A stretch of 64,000 bases of DNA from Chryseosolibacter histidinae (GCF_018598225.1 NZ_JAHESF010000010.1:124001-188000), one strand, 5' to 3'. Shown: positions 26,989 through 36,339, counted from the stretch's first letter. The notes: a model not told the origin generated them from the sequence alone. Translations and numbers: made by a program.

Positions 26989-27013
26989 CTTGTCGGTGAA
27001 GAACACCAACAAG
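26989..27013. repeat. TTGGTG hairpin element, copy 3
   Basis: CTTGTCGGTG and CACCAACAAG flank loop AAGAA, with one wobble or mismatch in the stem. Followed by GGCGG and, 43 nt on, by copy 2 of the CCCTCGAAGGG element. Confidence 0.75.
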
Positions 27014-27055
27014 GGCGGTGGGCGGGCACCCAACAAGTGCGGGCTCCGCTCGGTC

Positions 27056-27125
27056 AACCCTTCGAGGGTTGTACAAGAGGCGTGCTACCTTTAAAAGCAC
27101 TACCACCTGAAAAGCCCTCGAAGGG
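27056..27125. repeat. CCCTCGAAGGG inverted-repeat element, copy 2
   Basis: Arms AACCCTTCGAGGG (27056-27068) and CCCTCGAAGGG (27115-27125) enclose 46 nt. Related to 23248-23322. It lies between convergent genes (FtsX permease and outer membrane efflux protein). Confidence 0.8.
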
Positions 27126-27151
27126 ATAGTCTACGAACCAGACCAGGGGCT

Positions 27152-27190
27152 ACCAATCACCAATTACCGATCACCAATCACCGATCATCT
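27152..27190. repeat. Single heptamer array, ACCAATC type
   Basis: Five perfect 7-nt steps, ACCAATC, ACCAATT and variants with ACCGATC, ending 8 nt before the stop codon of the outer membrane efflux gene. Confidence 0.85.
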
Positions 27191-27194
27191 GACT

Positions 27195-28619
27195 CTACTT
27201 CCACCCTCCCCCCAAGCTCGCATACAACTCCACACGCGCACTCAATTGCTGTCGTGTAATGGCGCTCTTTTCGAGCGATGCCTGCAGCGCGCGGCTTTGT
27301 GCGGTGATCACTTCGAGGTAATTGGCCATGCCACTTCTGAACAGAAGCTGCGCGTTGGTCACAGCCTGGTCGAGTGTCTGCGCGCGGGCCGTGGCCACCT
27401 GTTGCTGTGTGGCAAGCTTGTCAATTTTTATCAGCGCATTGGTGACTTCATGTACGGCGGTGGTCACGGACTGCCTGAAGGCAATCACCTGCTCTTCACG
27501 GTGTATTTTAGCCACCTCGAATTGCGTTCTCAGGGCACGGCGCTGAAAGATGGGTTGCACCAGGTTTCCTGCAGCGGTACCAAACAACGATGCGGGTACT
27601 GTAAACCAGCTTGACGACTTGTAGGCGTTCAGTCCGCCGGATGCGGTGAGGCTCAGCGCCGGGTACATGTTGCCCTGCGCTACTCCCACACGGGCGTTGG
27701 CAGCGATGAGCGCCTGCTCGCTGGCCCGCACATCTGGGCGGAACCGCAGCAGATCGGCAGGAACGCCGGTAGCCAGGTTTTCTCCGATGACGATGTCACT
27801 CAGCGCAAGCTGTCGCGCTACTTCACCGGGAAGCTCTCCTGCCAGCAGGTGAATGGCATTTTCCTGTAAGGTGATGGCTTGCTCGAGCTGAGGTACAAGC
27901 AACGCCGCAGTCTGTTGCTGCGCCTGCGCCTGCTGAACGGCGAGCTCCGTTACCTCGCCCGCATCTTTCTGAAGCCTGATGATGTTGAGCAGGCTGTCGC
28001 TCAAGGATACGTTGCGCCGCGCAATGGCGAGCTGCTCGTCCATCATCAACAGGTTGTAATAGCTATCGGCCACCTGCGCCACCAGGCTGGTCTGCACGGC
28101 ACGTCCTGCTTCATAGGTTTGCAGGTAGTCGGCCAGCGCGGCCTGCTTCTGCCGGCGGATCTTGCCCCACACATCGAGCTCCCACGAAATACCGGTGCTC
28201 AGCGTATAATCTTCAATGTGCTTTACATGGAGAAAATTGCTGAGACTAATGCCGTTGAGGCTGTTCTCCGATGGGTTCACCGTAGACGCTGCCACCTGGG
28301 CATTCCAGGCGGGAAGCCACGCCGCGCGTGCCTGCCGCGAGTAAGACCTCGAGACCTCGATACGTTTGATGGCCAGCTGCAGGTTGAAGTTGTGCGCGAT
28401 CGATCGCTCGATCAGTGCCGCGAGCGTTGTATCCTGGAAGAATACCTTCCACGAGCGTGTAGCCAGGCTGCTGTCAGCGGAGACCGCCGCGTTATACTTT
28501 TCGGGGAGCGCCAGTGAGGGCTGCTTGTAATTACGGCCCACCGAACATCCCAGCAGTACGGCAGCCATTAAAAAGACCGTTATATAAGGTATTGTATGAT
28601 ATGTCTTATGCTTTTGCAT
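27195..28619 (-). CDS. RND efflux outer membrane lipoprotein (NodT/OprM family)
   Basis: A 474-residue TolC-like channel protein and last gene of a three-gene efflux operon. Signal with lipobox VLLGC (Cys about 25). The tandem OEP domains are visible: YNAAVSADSSLATRSWKVFF, then ELDVWGKIRRQKQAALADYLQTYEAGRAVQTSLVAQVADSYYNLL, and GVPADLLRFRPDVRASEQALIAANARVGVAQGNMYP, the hallmark of the NodT family. It forms a trimeric outer membrane duct linked by the adaptor to the inner membrane pump. It begins 20 nt after the pump gene stop, so it is translated from the same mRNA. Confident family assignment; drug range unknown. Confidence 0.93.
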   Translation of the reverse strand: MQKHKTYHTIPYITVFLMAAVLLGCSVGRNYKQPSLALPEKYNAAVSADSSLATRSWKVFFQDTTLAALIERSIAHNFNLQLAIKRIEVSRSYSRQARAAWLPAWNAQVAASTVNPSENSLNGISLSNFLHVKHIEDYTLSTGISWELDVWGKIRRQKQAALADYLQTYEAGRAVQTSLVAQVADSYYNLLMMDEQLAIARRNVSLSDSLLNIIRLQKDAGEVTELAVQQAQAQQQTAALLVPQLEQAITLQENAIHLLAGELPGEVARQLALSDIVIGENLATGVPADLLRFRPDVRASEQALIAANARVGVAQGNMYPALSLTASGGLNAYKSSSWFTVPASLFGTAAGNLVQPIFQRRALRTQFEVAKIHREEQVIAFRQSVTTAVHEVTNALIKIDKLATQQQVATARAQTLDQAVTNAQLLFRSGMANYLEVITAQSRALQASLEKSAITRQQLSARVELYASLGGGWK

Positions 28620-28639
28620 GATCAGTCCGTTTTAAAATA

Positions 28640-31600
28640 TCAGTTTGCTTCTGCAACTTCAGTCTCCCGTTTTCTGCTGACCCTTTCCTGCAGATACTGG
28701 AAGATGACGTACAGCACCGGCACCACGAAGATGCCGAGCACCACACCCGTCAACATACCTCCTGCCGCACCGGTGCTGATGGAGCGGTTACCGAGCGCCG
28801 AAGCACCGTTTGCGCTCATCAGCGGAAGAATACCGGCGATGAAAGCAAAAGAGGTCATCAGGATGGGGCGAAGCCTGAGCTTCGAAGCCTCGATGGCGGA
28901 AGCGATCAGGTCCATGCCTGCCTTTCGGCGTTGCACCGCATACTCCACGATCAGGATCGCGTTCTTCGCCAGCAACCCGATGAGCATGATGAGGCCCACC
29001 TGCACATAGATGTTGTTGTCTATACCAAACAGGTTGATGAACAGGAACACGCCGAAGATGCCCAATGGAATCGACAGGATCACCGACAGCGGAAGAATAT
29101 AGCTCTCATACTGCGCCGCCAGCAGGAAGTACACGAAGACGAGACAGAGCACAAAAATGAATCCGGCCTGTCCGCTGGACGCGATCTCCTCTTTGGTCAT
29201 GCCCGACCATTCATAGCTGAAACCACGGGGCAGATACTGCGCAGCCACTTCTTCCACAGCCTTGATGGCATCACCGGAGCTGTACCCGGGCTTGGGCACA
29301 CCGTTGATGGTAACCGCGGTGAAGAGGTTGTTGCGCGTTACGGTCTCGGGACCGAAAACACGTTTCAGTGTTACCAGCGTGCTTAACGGCACCATCTCAC
29401 CATAGCTGTTCTTCACAAACATACCTTTGAGGGAAGCAGGATCGTCGCGGAAAGGAATGTCGGCCTGAACGATCACCCTGTAGAACTTGCCGAAGCGGTT
29501 GAAGTCTGAGGCAAACGTGCTTCCATAGAATACCTGCATGGTCTGCAGTACATCGGTGACCGATACGCCAAGCTGCTTCGCCTTCTTCTCGTCAACGTTG
29601 AGCATATACTGCGGATTGCCGGTGTTGAACGTGGTGAAGGCGTAAGCGACCTCCGGGCGTTTCATCAGCTCGCCGATGAAGCCCTGTGCCGTTTCATTCA
29701 GGGTTTGCAACGATCCGCCTGTACGGTCTTGCAAGATCACCTCGAAGCCCGCCATGTTGCTGAAGCCGGGGACGGTTGGCATCGTGAAGGTGAAAATGTC
29801 GGCCTCGTTGATGGCGCTCAGCTCTCCCTGCACCATACCCATGATCTGATTGATATCTTTTACGGCGCCGCGCTCGTCGTGGGGTTTCATCTTCACAAAA
29901 CCCACGGCATAGTTCGAGCTCGACGACGACGTCATCAGGTTCAGGCCTGCCACGCTCAGGTAATGGTTGGTGGCATCCAGTTTTTTCATGACCTGCTCCA
30001 CCTTGTCAACGGCCTGGCGCGTACGCTGCAACGAAGACCCTGGCGGCGTGGTAATGGAGTATACAAAGAAGCTCTGGTCTTCGTTGGGAATAAATCCTGT
30101 AGGCGTTGTGCGCAGCATCCACAGCGATACCAGCGTGATCAGCGCAAGGCCTGCAACGGTGATCCACTTGCGTTTTACCAGGAACTGCAGGCTACCGATG
30201 TATTTTTCGGTCACTGCGGTGAAGCCTGTATTGAAAGCCGTGAAGAACCGCTGACTCCATTTTTTGTTCTCGCCGTGGTCATGGCCATGTGCCGGCTTCA
30301 GGAAGAGCGCACACAATGCCGGACTTAATGTAAGCGCATTCACCGCAGAAATAATGATGGCGATGGCCATGGTAAACGCAAACTGGCGATAGAACACGCC
30401 GGCAGGCCCCTGCATAAAACCTACGGGAATAAACACGGCAGACATCACCAGCGTAATGGAGATAATAGCACCGGAGATCTCACGCATCGATTCGAGCGTG
30501 GCGGCGCCTGCTTTCATTTTGGTGCGCTCCATCTTGGCGTGCACGGCTTCAACGACCACAATGGCGTCGTCAACCACAATGCCGATGGCGAGCACCAGCG
30601 CAAAGAGGGTCAGCAGGTTAATGGTAAATCCAAACACCTGCATGAAGAAGAACGTACCGATGATGGCCACGGGCACCGCGATGGCGGGAATGAGCGTGGA
30701 CCGGAAATCCTGCAGGAAGATGAATACCACCAGGAACACCAGGATGAAAGCTTCCACCAGTGTTTCCATCACCTGCTTGATGGATTCGTCAAGGTATTCT
30801 TTGGTGCTGTAGATCGTAAAGGTGCTGATGCCCTTCGGAAAATCGCGCGACGCCTTCTGCATCAGCTCATTGATGGCGATCTGGATCTCGTTGGCATTTG
30901 AGCCCGCGGTCTGAAAAATGGCGATGCCAATGCCGTCTTTGCCATTCACGGTAGTGTTCTGCGTGTAGGAAAAAGAACCGAGCTCGATGCGGGCCACATC
31001 TTTCAGGCGCAGCAGCGATCCGTCAGCGTTCGCCTTCAGCACGATGTCTTCATACTGGTTGCCTTCGCTCAACTTTCCCTTGTATTTGAGCACGTACTCG
31101 AATGATTCCTGGCTGCTCTCGCCAAAACGTCCGGGTGCGGCTTCAACGTTCTGCTCACGGATGGCGGCCAGCACCTCTTGTGCGGACAGGCCGTAGGTGG
31201 CAAGGCGATCGGGCCGGAGCCAGATGCGCATGGAATAGTCTTTGGAACCGAATACCATGGCCTGCCCTACGCCGGGCACACGCTGGATCTCGGGCACGAT
31301 GTTGATCTTGGCGTAGTTCTGCATGAACGTCTCGTCATACATCTTGTCATCGCTCACAAGGTTCACCACCATGATCATACTGTTCTGCTGTTTCTGTGTG
31401 GTAACACCGGCCTGCACCACTTCGGCGGGCAGCATGCTCATGGCCTTCGACACACGGTTCTGAACGTTGACCGAAGCCAGGTCAGGATCGGTGCCGAGCT
31501 TGAAATAAACGGTGAGAATCATGGTACCATCGTTGTTCGACGTGGAGGTCATGTAGGTCATGTGCTCCACACCGTTCACAGCCTCCTCTATCGGTGTGGC

Positions 31601-31789
31601 TACTGAACGGGCCACCACCTCGGCATTGGCACCGGGATACACGGCCGCCACCTGAATGCTTGGCGGTGCAATATCCGGGAACTGCGTCACCGGAAGGTTC
31701 ATCAGCGACAGCAATCCCAGCAACACCAGCAGTGTGGAGATCACCGTTGCCAGAACCGGTCGTTCTATAAATATCTTTAACATAGACAA
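28640..31789 (-). CDS. RND multidrug efflux pump, HAE1 (AcrB) family
   Basis: A 1049-residue inner membrane proton-drug antiporter of normal family length. MLKIFIERPVLATVISTLLVLLGLLSL is the first helix. Proton-relay residues are present: two Asp in GIGIVVDDAIVVVEAVH (helix 4) and Lys in IGLLAKNAILIVEYA (helix 10). PVTQFPDIAPPSIQVAAVYPGA and GFIPNEDQSFFVYSITTPPG mark the porter domains. HAE1 pumps expel hydrophobic and amphiphilic drugs. Encoded between adaptor and outer membrane channel genes in one minus-strand operon, downstream of an AraC regulator gene. Complete and intact. Confidence 0.95.
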   Translation of the reverse strand: MSMLKIFIERPVLATVISTLLVLLGLLSLMNLPVTQFPDIAPPSIQVAAVYPGANAEVVARSVATPIEEAVNGVEHMTYMTSTSNNDGTMILTVYFKLGTDPDLASVNVQNRVSKAMSMLPAEVVQAGVTTQKQQNSMIMVVNLVSDDKMYDETFMQNYAKINIVPEIQRVPGVGQAMVFGSKDYSMRIWLRPDRLATYGLSAQEVLAAIREQNVEAAPGRFGESSQESFEYVLKYKGKLSEGNQYEDIVLKANADGSLLRLKDVARIELGSFSYTQNTTVNGKDGIGIAIFQTAGSNANEIQIAINELMQKASRDFPKGISTFTIYSTKEYLDESIKQVMETLVEAFILVFLVVFIFLQDFRSTLIPAIAVPVAIIGTFFFMQVFGFTINLLTLFALVLAIGIVVDDAIVVVEAVHAKMERTKMKAGAATLESMREISGAIISITLVMSAVFIPVGFMQGPAGVFYRQFAFTMAIAIIISAVNALTLSPALCALFLKPAHGHDHGENKKWSQRFFTAFNTGFTAVTEKYIGSLQFLVKRKWITVAGLALITLVSLWMLRTTPTGFIPNEDQSFFVYSITTPPGSSLQRTRQAVDKVEQVMKKLDATNHYLSVAGLNLMTSSSSSNYAVGFVKMKPHDERGAVKDINQIMGMVQGELSAINEADIFTFTMPTVPGFSNMAGFEVILQDRTGGSLQTLNETAQGFIGELMKRPEVAYAFTTFNTGNPQYMLNVDEKKAKQLGVSVTDVLQTMQVFYGSTFASDFNRFGKFYRVIVQADIPFRDDPASLKGMFVKNSYGEMVPLSTLVTLKRVFGPETVTRNNLFTAVTINGVPKPGYSSGDAIKAVEEVAAQYLPRGFSYEWSGMTKEEIASSGQAGFIFVLCLVFVYFLLAAQYESYILPLSVILSIPLGIFGVFLFINLFGIDNNIYVQVGLIMLIGLLAKNAILIVEYAVQRRKAGMDLIASAIEASKLRLRPILMTSFAFIAGILPLMSANGASALGNRSISTGAAGGMLTGVVLGIFVVPVLYVIFQYLQERVSRKRETEVAEAN

Positions 31790-31854
31790 AAAGTTTTAGG
31801 TCCGCGGCGCGTGGCCACGGAAGGTTTAAAGGTTAAAAAGACTACTTCAGGAAA

Positions 31855-33036
31855 TTACAGCGGTTTACTTTTGATCAGGCTGTCCATCGAGATCACCTGC
31901 GGGGCGATCGTCACGCCATCGCGCAGGCGGGTAAGGCCTGTGTAAACGATGCGGTCTCCTGCTTTCAGGCCGTCTTTCACAAAGTAATAGTTGCGGCTCT
32001 GGTCGCCGATGGCGATGGGCCGGCTCACAACCTTGTTGCTATCGGCCACCACAAACACCAGCACTTTGTCCTGCATTTCGAACGTAGCCTCCTGCGGCAC
32101 TACCAGCGCCTCCTTGTATTGTTTCAGGATGCGGATCCGTCCTGTGTTGCCCGAGCGCAGCAGTCCCTTTGAATTGGGGAACACCGCGCGAAAGGTGATG
32201 GCGCCCATGGTCTTGTCGAACTGGCCATCCACGGTCTCGATCCTGCCCTTTTCGGGATAGACGCTGTCATCGGCCAGCACCAGCTCCACGGGAGGCAGGT
32301 TACCGATCTTTTCTTCAATGGTGTTGCCTGGTGCTTCTTCCTTGAACTGAAGGAAGTCGGCCTCGCTCATGGAAAAGTATGCGTACACTTCATGGATGTC
32401 TGAGAGCACGGTAAGCGGTTGCGCTTCACCCCTGCCCACGAGGCTTCCCGTCTTATGGGGGATGCGGCCGATGTATCCGCTCACAGGCGCTTTCACCAGC
32501 GTATAGCCAACATTGATTTGCGCGTTGCTCACCATGGCTTCTGCCTGTGCCACGGTTGCCCTGGCAGTCTGCAAGCTTGACTTCGCAGTCTTCATCTGCA
32601 CCTCTGACACCACGTTGTTCTGCACCAGCGGCGTAAGGCGCTCCACTTCGAGCTCGGCTTTTTCAAGGTTGCCTTTCGCGGCCAGCAGTGTTGCATTGGC
32701 GTTGGCAAGCTGCTCACGGTAAGGTTTATCGCTGACGCGGAATAAGGGCGCGCCTGCTTTTACATAAGCACCTTCGTCGGCGAAGATCTGCTCGAGATAA
32801 CCATCTACCTGCGGTCTGATCTCAACATTGACCTTGCCTTCCACCGTGGCGGGAAATTCGCGGTAAGTAGTGGCAGACAGGTTGTTGAGTGTCAGCACAG
32901 GAAGCATGGGCAGCGGCATCTGGCCATCGGTGTTTCCCGATGAGGTGGTACAGCTCTCCGCTGCTACCAGGATTCCCAGCAGGCCTATCATAGATAATAG
33001 ACGACCGGTATATCGTTGATTGTTAGTATAGCTCAT
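31855..33036 (-). CDS. RND efflux periplasmic adaptor (AcrA/MexA family)
   Basis: A 393-residue membrane fusion protein and first gene of the efflux operon. Lipoprotein signal with lipobox VAAESC (Cys about 29). The barrel-sandwich hybrid half NVEIRPQVDGYLEQIFADEGAYVKAGAPLF, a helical hairpin about 95-165 rich in Ala/Glu, the second lipoyl half APVSGYIGRIPHKTGSLVG, then the beta-barrel with KTMGAITFRAVFPNSKGLLRSGNTG. It bridges the AcrB-like pump and the NodT-type channel. Ends 65 nt before the pump start. No promoter element fitting TAnnTTTG was found, but an imperfect palindrome lies 230-260 nt upstream. Confidence 0.93.
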   Translation of the reverse strand: MSYTNNQRYTGRLLSMIGLLGILVAAESCTTSSGNTDGQMPLPMLPVLTLNNLSATTYREFPATVEGKVNVEIRPQVDGYLEQIFADEGAYVKAGAPLFRVSDKPYREQLANANATLLAAKGNLEKAELEVERLTPLVQNNVVSEVQMKTAKSSLQTARATVAQAEAMVSNAQINVGYTLVKAPVSGYIGRIPHKTGSLVGRGEAQPLTVLSDIHEVYAYFSMSEADFLQFKEEAPGNTIEEKIGNLPPVELVLADDSVYPEKGRIETVDGQFDKTMGAITFRAVFPNSKGLLRSGNTGRIRILKQYKEALVVPQEATFEMQDKVLVFVVADSNKVVSRPIAIGDQSRNYYFVKDGLKAGDRIVYTGLTRLRDGVTIAPQVISMDSLIKSKPL

Positions 33037-33263
33037 AACATTTGTTAGGTTGGTTAAAGAAAAAAAGAGTTTAATCCACCTCTTTTGAAGGCGGATGGAT
33101 CAGGTAGAAAACCTTTTTTGGTGGATCTTACGGCAGTGCGAGAGCACCGCGCTTATTCTGCTGTGTTGATCATGGCAATCGTCCGGTAATAGCTTCGGGT
33201 TTGCTTTACACGAAAAAACAGCTTAAAAAGTTTTATATCGCATACCATTATCTTCATGTTTTT

Positions 33264-33294
33264 AGTTTACGAAGTAAAAGTAATCGCTTAAACT
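33264..33294. promoter_or_regulatory. Imperfect palindrome upstream of the efflux operon
   Basis: AGTTTACGA (33264-33272) and TCGCTTAAACT (33284-33294) form inverted half-sites, one with two extra bases, in an AT-rich stretch just downstream of the AraC gene stop. A further AAGTAAA/TTTACTT pair overlaps it. It could be an operator for the efflux operon; position is the only support. Confidence 0.3.
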
Positions 33295-33320
33295 TTTTTT
33301 GAATTTACTTTATGCGGGGA

Positions 33321-34190
33321 TTAATTGTACTTTTCACGGATCATGCGCTGAAAAAGTGAAGGTGTATGTCCGGTATGTTTTTTAAAGAAACGATTAAAGT
33401 AAGAGTCGTCTTCGAACTTCAGCTGCCACGCGATCTCTTTCATATTCTGATCGCCCCAGAATAACAACCGTTTGGCTTCGGCGATCCGCTTCTCATCGAT
33501 CACCTGTTTGGCAGTTTTACCCACCGCCGATTTGATCACATCGTTCAGGTGCCCGGGCGTGACATACAACATATCGGCGTATTGCGCCACCTGCGTCTTC
33601 TCCCTGAAATGGAGATCTACCTGGTATTTGAACTGATGCACCAGCTTGTTCTGCATGGCATCCATCTGCATCACCACGAGGTGCTCACCGCGGATGCGCG
33701 CGCACGAGATGATGAAGGCACTCAGCAGGTTACGGATCACCACTTCTTTTTTCGGCTTGTCGCCATAGAACTCCTCCAGCATCAGGTCTGCGTAGGTCTT
33801 GAGCTCCCGCACATAACCTTCTTCGATATCCATGACTACGTGGCCAAACATACATTCCCAGCAGGCGATCCATCCCATCATCTCGGTGATGAGGAATTCT
33901 TTATTAAAGGAGATGCAGATCATTTCACAATTTTCAGTTCCTACGATCTGGGCGATCTGGTCGGGAGTCATAGAGATCACTGCGGGAGCCGTGATCGTAT
34001 ACTTCTCAAAATCAATAAATTGAGTGATGCTACCCCGCAGCAGTAACGTGATGCTGTAACCTTCATGACGGTGAGGTGAATGCAGGCTCGTGAAGATCTC
34101 ATCGGGCTCTGACTTGATGATGGCAAAATCTTTACCACCGGCGCACGCGATGAAATTATAAACGGGAATGATGGTATCTGTTACTGGCAT
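33321..34190 (-). CDS. AraC-family transcriptional regulator upstream of efflux operon
   Basis: The cupin-type sensor begins with PVTDTIIPVYNFIACAGG, and the C-terminal AraC helix-turn-helix reads YADMLYVTPGHLNDVIKSAVGKTAKQVIDEKRIAEAKRLL then MKEIAWQLKFEDDSYFNRFFKKHTGHTPSLFQ. I give the ATG at 34190 (289 residues). An ATG at 34271 (MKLFSHTF, 316 residues) is equally possible. The frame continues to 34490 but that part overlaps heptamer repeats and is not protein-like. Same strand as and 284 nt upstream of the RND operon, so it is a likely regulator of that operon (context, not proof). Divergent from the LytS-like kinase gene. Confidence 0.88.
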   Translation of the reverse strand: MPVTDTIIPVYNFIACAGGKDFAIIKSEPDEIFTSLHSPHRHEGYSITLLLRGSITQFIDFEKYTITAPAVISMTPDQIAQIVGTENCEMICISFNKEFLITEMMGWIACWECMFGHVVMDIEEGYVRELKTYADLMLEEFYGDKPKKEVVIRNLLSAFIISCARIRGEHLVVMQMDAMQNKLVHQFKYQVDLHFREKTQVAQYADMLYVTPGHLNDVIKSAVGKTAKQVIDEKRIAEAKRLLFWGDQNMKEIAWQLKFEDDSYFNRFFKKHTGHTPSLFQRMIREKYN

Positions 34191-34331
34191 TGGCAAAAGA
34201 TTGTTTGTTGGTTCCGTCTTCACATACCGCTCCGCAATGTATAATGCGAAAGTGTGGGAGAAAAGTTTCATAAGAGGATTTTGGGTGACGTCTTTTTTTT
34301 GAGTTTCAATCGAACAGAGGTGTTGTGGAAG

Positions 34332-34488
34332 AGTCCACGGTCCACGGTCGACAGTCCACGGCCGCGGGTGTGAAGTCACTCGAGCGGTGCTTCGCTCTTG
34401 ATGGCAGTAGCAGACTCGTACCTCGTAAATCGCACCTCGTACCTTCCTGACACACCTGCTGTGGACTGTGGACCATCGACGGTGGACC
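34332..34488. repeat. Inverted heptamer-array pair, GTCCACG type, with nested GTACCTC array
   Basis: Left array AGTCCAC, GGTCCAC and two more (34332-34362) and right array of the complement (34458-34488) match at 25 of 31 positions. Inside the 95-nt centre lies a third array of a different word, CGTACCT-type, in four 7-nt steps (34417-34444). It lies between divergent AraC and LytS genes. Confidence 0.88.
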
Positions 34489-34580
34489 ATTCATGGCGTT
34501 TGTATGGAAATTTTGGTAGTTTGTCTAAAAAACAAGCGCTGGCGTCACCGGATGGATACATTTAAAGTTAATGGCGATAG

Positions 34581-35624
34581 ATGAATTCGCGGAAGAACGA
34601 TATCCTGTTCAACGTTCAGTTCTGGCTGTTGTACTTCGCATACGAATGGCTGGCAAACGCAGCGGTTGCCTGTGAATACAGGCGCTACCTGATCAACGCC
34701 ATCGTCATTGTACCAGTCACCTTCGCGGGAGCCATGTTCACCGTACATGTGCTCTTCAAACATTATTACCTGAAAAACAGGAAGCGGCTTTTCTGGGCAG
34801 GCCTCATTGTGAGCATGGTGGCGTTCGTATTCCTGCGCAGGGCATTCAACTACTATTATACTTATCCCCTGTATTATCCGGAAGGGAACACCACGATGTC
34901 GTATGTGTTTCTGCCCAAGCTGATCATCGAAGGCGTGAGCATGTACCTGATCGTAGGACTGTATTCGATGTTTTACTTCATCAAGGCGTGGTATGAACAG
35001 CAACGGCTGGCCCAGGAGTTCAAGCAGGCCAAAGTGGAAGCGGAACTGGCCGTGCTCAAGTCGCAGGTGCATCCGCATTTTATCTTCAACACGCTGAACA
35101 ACATCTATTCGCTCACCTTACAACGCCATGACAAGGCGCCGAACCTGATCCATCACCTGTCGTCGTTCCTCAGCTACAACCTGTATGACGGAACATCGCG
35201 TACCATACCCCTCACCAAGGAGCTGGAGCACATCAACAACTACATCGAGCTCGAGAAGATCCGCTATGGCAACCGCCTCGATGTTTCCGTCAATGTGTTC
35301 GACCCCATCGATAACTTCAACATCAGTCCCCTCCTGCTGTTGCCCCTCATCGAGAACTGCTTCAAGCATGGTGTCACGCCTGCCACCGGAAACTGCTGGA
35401 TCCAGGTTGACATCTCGCTGCAGAAAGACTGGCTCACCGTAAAATTCGAGAACAGCCTCTCCGGCGAACACCGGCAGAACGGACACCGGAACGGCATCGG
35501 GCTGGAGAACGTAAAACGAAGACTGGAGATCATTTATCCCGAAGCGCATGAGCTCCGGTGCATCCGCGAGCAGCAATCTTACCTGTCCATACTAAAAATC
35601 AAAAACCTGACGCATGACAATTAA
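34581..35624 (+). CDS. LytS-type sensor histidine kinase
   Basis: A 347-residue membrane kinase. Four predicted membrane helices in the first 140 residues (LFNVQFWLLYFAYEWLA, YLINAIVIVPVTFAGAMFTVHVLF, FWAGLIVSMVAFVFLRR, LIIEGVSMYLIVGLYSMFYFI) with no large extracellular domain. Then a His_kinase domain (PF06580) with LKSQVHPHFIFNTLNNIYSL, whose first or second His is phosphorylated, and a HATPase with LLPLIENCFKHGV and GIGLENVKRRLE. Its stop overlaps the start of the LytTR regulator by 11 nt, so the two are cotranslated. Signal unknown; membrane-embedded sensing is likely since no separate sensor domain exists. Confidence 0.92.
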   Translation: MNSRKNDILFNVQFWLLYFAYEWLANAAVACEYRRYLINAIVIVPVTFAGAMFTVHVLFKHYYLKNRKRLFWAGLIVSMVAFVFLRRAFNYYYTYPLYYPEGNTTMSYVFLPKLIIEGVSMYLIVGLYSMFYFIKAWYEQQRLAQEFKQAKVEAELAVLKSQVHPHFIFNTLNNIYSLTLQRHDKAPNLIHHLSSFLSYNLYDGTSRTIPLTKELEHINNYIELEKIRYGNRLDVSVNVFDPIDNFNISPLLLLPLIENCFKHGVTPATGNCWIQVDISLQKDWLTVKFENSLSGEHRQNGHRNGIGLENVKRRLEIIYPEAHELRCIREQQSYLSILKIKNLTHDN

Positions 35625-36327
35625 ATGTATGGTCATCGATGATGAGCCACCGGCACGGGCACTGCTGACCTCATACATCTCCAAGGTTGACGACCTGAAG
35701 ATCGTATGCCAGTGCAGCAACTCGATCGAAGCGTTCAGCTTCCTGCAGCGGAATGCTGTCGACCTCATGTTCCTCGATATCCAGATGCCGGGCATGAACG
35801 GACTGGAGCTCATCAAATCGCTTCACCGCGGGCCGCGCATAGTGCTCACCACCGCTTTCCGCGAATATGCTTCCGAAGGATTCGAGCTCGACGTGCTCGA
35901 CTATCTTGTAAAACCCATTTCGTTCGAACGTTTCCTGAAAGCCATCGCCAAATATCATCACTATTTCCCCAAACCATCGACGCCCGACAATGCCGTCGCT
36001 ACCGATGCCTTCGACCAGGCTTACATGTTCATCAAGGTGAACAAAGACCAGGTGAAGATCTTCCTGAAGGATATTCTCTACATGGAAAGCATCAAGGACT
36101 ATCTTAAAATTATCACGGAAGAAAAATCGTATATCACCTACCTGCGGCTCAGCTACATGGAAGAGAAGCTGCCCGAAGGAAGATTCCTCAGGGTTCACAA
36201 ATCGTACATCGTTTCACTGGGCAAGGTGAAAGCGTTTCGCAACGACACGCTGAAGATCGGGAACGCAGAGATCCCGGTAGGACGTGTTTATCGACAGCGG
36301 TTTATGGATGTGTTTTCTCCGAAGTAG
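35614..36327 (+). CDS. LytTR-family response regulator
   Basis: A 237-residue regulator. Receiver domain 1-120 with VIDDEPPARALL and phosphoacceptor Asp55 in MFLDIQMPGMNGLE, plus Lys in DYLVKPISFERFLKA. LytTR DNA-binding domain about 140-237 (FIKVNKDQVKIFLKDILYMESIKDYLKI, then GRFLRVHKSYIVSLGKVKAF). It binds DNA through beta strands and works with the LytS-type kinase directly upstream. Typical targets in Bacteroidota are efflux or envelope genes; the nearby RND operon is a possible target but there is no site evidence. Followed by a heptamer array 13 nt after the stop. Confidence 0.93.
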   Translation: MTIKCMVIDDEPPARALLTSYISKVDDLKIVCQCSNSIEAFSFLQRNAVDLMFLDIQMPGMNGLELIKSLHRGPRIVLTTAFREYASEGFELDVLDYLVKPISFERFLKAIAKYHHYFPKPSTPDNAVATDAFDQAYMFIKVNKDQVKIFLKDILYMESIKDYLKIITEEKSYITYLRLSYMEEKLPEGRFLRVHKSYIVSLGKVKAFRNDTLKIGNAEIPVGRVYRQRFMDVFSPK

Positions 36328-36339
36328 GTGTCGGTAACT

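Noticed and set aside
34191-34490. Longer N-terminus for the AraC regulator
   Set aside because: The part beyond 34271 runs through GTCCAC and GTACCTC heptamer arrays and is not conserved-looking protein; the 34271 start remains possible.
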